A stretch of DNA of 64,000 bases from Pseudomonas grimontii (GTDB taxonomy: Bacteria > Pseudomonadota > Gammaproteobacteria > Pseudomonadales > Pseudomonadaceae), in NCBI RefSeq assembly GCF_007858185.1, contig NZ_VFES01000001.1:248001-312000 (forward strand), in the 5' to 3' direction. The notes below the pieces were generated by a model. The model saw only the letters and a program-made list of their open reading frames with translations, was not told the origin of the DNA and searched no databases. Both the position numbers and the translations under genes were made by a program. How positions within the stretch are numbered: the stretch's first letter is position 1; each line of letters opens with the position of its first letter. This document shows positions 62,152 through 64,000 of the stretch, one piece after another.

Positions 62152-64000
62152 ATGACTCCCTTGCCTGCACCGCTGCGCTGGCTGCATTCCCTTGAGTGGC
62201 GCCGTGGTTTTTTTGACTGGGCACGCAGTGACGGCGTGACTTGGGTATACATCTTCAAGGTGCTGATCGCCGCGTTCTTCACGCTGTGGCTGGCGATGCG
62301 CCTGGAACTGCCGCAACCACGCACCGCGATGATCACCGTATTTATCGTGATGCAACCGCAGAGCGGCCAGGTGTTCGCCAAGAGCTTCTATCGTTTCCTC
62401 GGCACCCTGGCGGGGTCGGCGGTGATGGTGTTGTTGATCGCCTTGTTTGCGCAGAACACCGAGTTGTTCCTCGGCGCATTGGCGATCTGGGTCGGTATTT
62501 GCACCGCTGGCGCGACGCGTAACCGCAACTTTCGCGCCTATGGGTTCGTGCTCGCGGGGTATACGGCAGCGATGGTCGGCCTGCCGGCCCTGGCCCATCC
62601 CGACGGTGCCTTTATGGCGGCGGTCTGGCGGGTGTTGGAAATCTCCCTGGGGATTCTGTGCTCTACGCTGGTCAGCGCGGCGATCCTGCCGCAGACCTCC
62701 AGCGCCGCCATGCGCAATGCGCTTTATCAGCGCTTTGGCGTGTTTGCGCTGTTTGTCACCGACGGCCTGCGTGGGCGCAGCCAACGTGAGGGTTTCGAGG
62801 CCAGCAACGTGCGCTTTATCGCCGAGGCCGTGGGCCTGGAAGGGCTGCGCAGCCTCACGGTGTTCGAAGACCCGCATATGCGCCGGCGCAATGGCCGGCT
62901 CAGCCGCCTCAATAGCGAGTTCATGAGCATCACCACGCGCTTCAATGCCTTGCACCAATTGCTCGAACGCTTGCGTACGGACTCCGCGGACCATGTGGTG
63001 GCGGCGATCAAACCGGGCCTGCAGGACCTGGCCGAAGTGCTCGACGGCTTCTCCGGTCGTGCCCTCACCAGTCCCGATGCCGCGCGCCTGGTCCACCAGC
63101 TCAGCGCCTACAAGGACGGCTTGCCCGCCAAGGTGCGCAGCCTGCGCGCGACCTTCCAGGAGGGCTGCCCGAGCGAAGCCGAGCAACTGGATTTTCACAC
63201 CGCTTATGAGCTGCTCTACCGCTTCGTCGATGACCTGCACAACTACGCGCAAACCCATGCCTCCCTGGCCGATCACAGCCATGCACGGGAGCAATGGGAC
63301 GAAACCTTCAGCCCGAAAACCAACTGGCTGGCCTGCGCCGCCTCGGGGATTCGCGCGTCGTTCATCCTGATCGTGCTGGGCAGTTATTGGGTGGCCACGG
63401 CCTGGCCCAGCGGTGCCACCATGACCATGATCGCCGCTGCTACGGTCGGCCTGTCCGCCGCTACGCCCAACCCCAAGCGCATGGCCTTCCAGATGGCCTG
63501 CGGCACGTTGATCGGTGCGTTGGTAGGCTTTGTCGACATGTTCTTCGTGTTCCCGTGGATCGACGGCTTCCCGCTGCTGTGCGTGATGCTCGCGCCGGTG
63601 ATCATCCTCGGTGCTTTCCTCGCTTCACGCCCGCAATACGCCGGGGTCGGCGTGGGCCTGCTGATTTTCTTCAGCACCGGCTCGGTGCCGGACAACCTCA
63701 CTGTCTACAACCCCTACACCTTTATCAACGACTACATCGCCATGATCATCGGCATGCTGGTGTGTGCGGCGGCGGGAGCGATCATCCTGCCGCCCAACAG
63801 CCGCTGGCTGTGGCGCCGCCTGGAGCAGGACCTGCGCGAACAGGTGGTGTATGCCATCAGCGGTAAGCTCAAGGGGTTGGCGTCGAGTTTCGAAAGCCGC
63901 ACCCGTGACCTGCTGCACCAGGCCTATGGCCTCGCTGTCGGCCAGCCGCAAGTGCAACGCGACCTGCTGCGCTGGATGTTCGTGGTGCTGGAAATCGGCC
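62152..64000 (+). CDS. FUSC/AaeB-type aromatic-acid exporter, cut by right edge
   Basis: 616 codons are visible and no stop occurs before the window ends. ATG 62152 follows TAGGA by 5 bp, 10 bp after the channel gene stop. The protein has two membrane blocks (about 30-170 and 400-540), each of roughly six helices, separated by a cytoplasmic region of about 230 residues, as in AaeB and YccS-like permeases. An adaptor gene (HlyD type) is expected just beyond the window. Likely exports hydroxylated aromatic acids or similar; not proven. Confidence 0.85.
   Translation, partial: MTPLPAPLRWLHSLEWRRGFFDWARSDGVTWVYIFKVLIAAFFTLWLAMRLELPQPRTAMITVFIVMQPQSGQVFAKSFYRFLGTLAGSAVMVLLIALFAQNTELFLGALAIWVGICTAGATRNRNFRAYGFVLAGYTAAMVGLPALAHPDGAFMAAVWRVLEISLGILCSTLVSAAILPQTSSAAMRNALYQRFGVFALFVTDGLRGRSQREGFEASNVRFIAEAVGLEGLRSLTVFEDPHMRRRNGRLSRLNSEFMSITTRFNALHQLLERLRTDSADHVVAAIKPGLQDLAEVLDGFSGRALTSPDAARLVHQLSAYKDGLPAKVRSLRATFQEGCPSEAEQLDFHTAYELLYRFVDDLHNYAQTHASLADHSHAREQWDETFSPKTNWLACAASGIRASFILIVLGSYWVATAWPSGATMTMIAAATVGLSAATPNPKRMAFQMACGTLIGALVGFVDMFFVFPWIDGFPLLCVMLAPVIILGAFLASRPQYAGVGVGLLIFFSTGSVPDNLTVYNPYTFINDYIAMIIGMLVCAAAGAIILPPNSRWLWRRLEQDLREQVVYAISGKLKGLASSFESRTRDLLHQAYGLAVGQPQVQRDLLRWMFVVLEIG

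Overview
The window is chromosomal DNA of a Pseudomonas, most likely from the P. fluorescens group. The evidence is the high GC content, a dcw cluster ordered mraZ to lpxC directly behind rnpB and the rsmI/lpoA/yraN/gmhA/BON group, an OprD-family porin, and 90-bp REPIN elements carrying the GGGGGCTTGC-type REP core known from that group. No rRNA, tRNA, CRISPR array, prophage or transposase was found.

Layout. 1-1.6 kb: a 2-hydroxyacid dehydrogenase (cut by the left edge) and a LysE-type exporter. 1.9-10.1 kb: a lipid/ester-type catabolic locus with an AlkK-like acyl-CoA ligase, a DUF1302 outer-membrane protein, a DUF1329 periplasmic protein and a MalT-like LuxR regulator. The regulator is interrupted by an in-frame amber codon. 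10.1-13.6 kb: a pqiA-pqiA-pqiB-pqiC MCE lipid-transport operon. 13.7-17.1 kb: an MBL-fold hydrolase, an OmpA-like lipoprotein and a chemoreceptor. 17.5-21.0 kb: a three-gene membrane-bound FAD dehydrogenase (tri-haem cytochrome c, Tat small subunit, GMC flavoprotein with an Fe-S type cysteine cluster). 21.1-24.6 kb: the minus-strand group lpoA-yraN-gmhA/diaA-BON lipoprotein. It diverges from rsmI, which is followed by rnpB.

26.3-44.3 kb is the complete dcw cluster: mraZ, rsmH, ftsL, ftsI, murE, murF, mraY, murD, ftsW, murG, murC, ddl, ftsQ, ftsA, ftsZ, then lpxC. It starts at a sigma-70 promoter followed immediately by three AGTGG boxes at 10-bp spacing, the expected MraZ operator. Most junctions are stop/start overlaps, which implies translational coupling. 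It encodes peptidoglycan precursor synthesis, septal synthesis and Z-ring assembly, and it ends with the committed step of lipid A synthesis.

44.4-64 kb is accessory. It holds a dCache-type diguanylate cyclase, an OprD-family porin (with a palindrome in its candidate promoter and a terminator hairpin in its leader), an RND efflux operon with its own two-component system, a 77-residue disordered protein, an orphan solute-binding protein, YkgJ-type, GNAT and CheV genes, a second 2-hydroxyacid dehydrogenase, and a four-cysteine secreted protein in an AT-rich patch. The window ends with a LysR regulator divergent from an outer-membrane efflux factor and an FUSC/AaeB-type permease cut by the right edge.

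The least understood unit is the acyl-CoA ligase/DUF1302/DUF1329/LuxR locus, which combines an outer-membrane/periplasmic pair of unsettled function with a broken regulator. The other unusual material is mostly regulatory: operator-like palindromes, response-regulator boxes, REP/REPIN elements and a possible porin attenuator.
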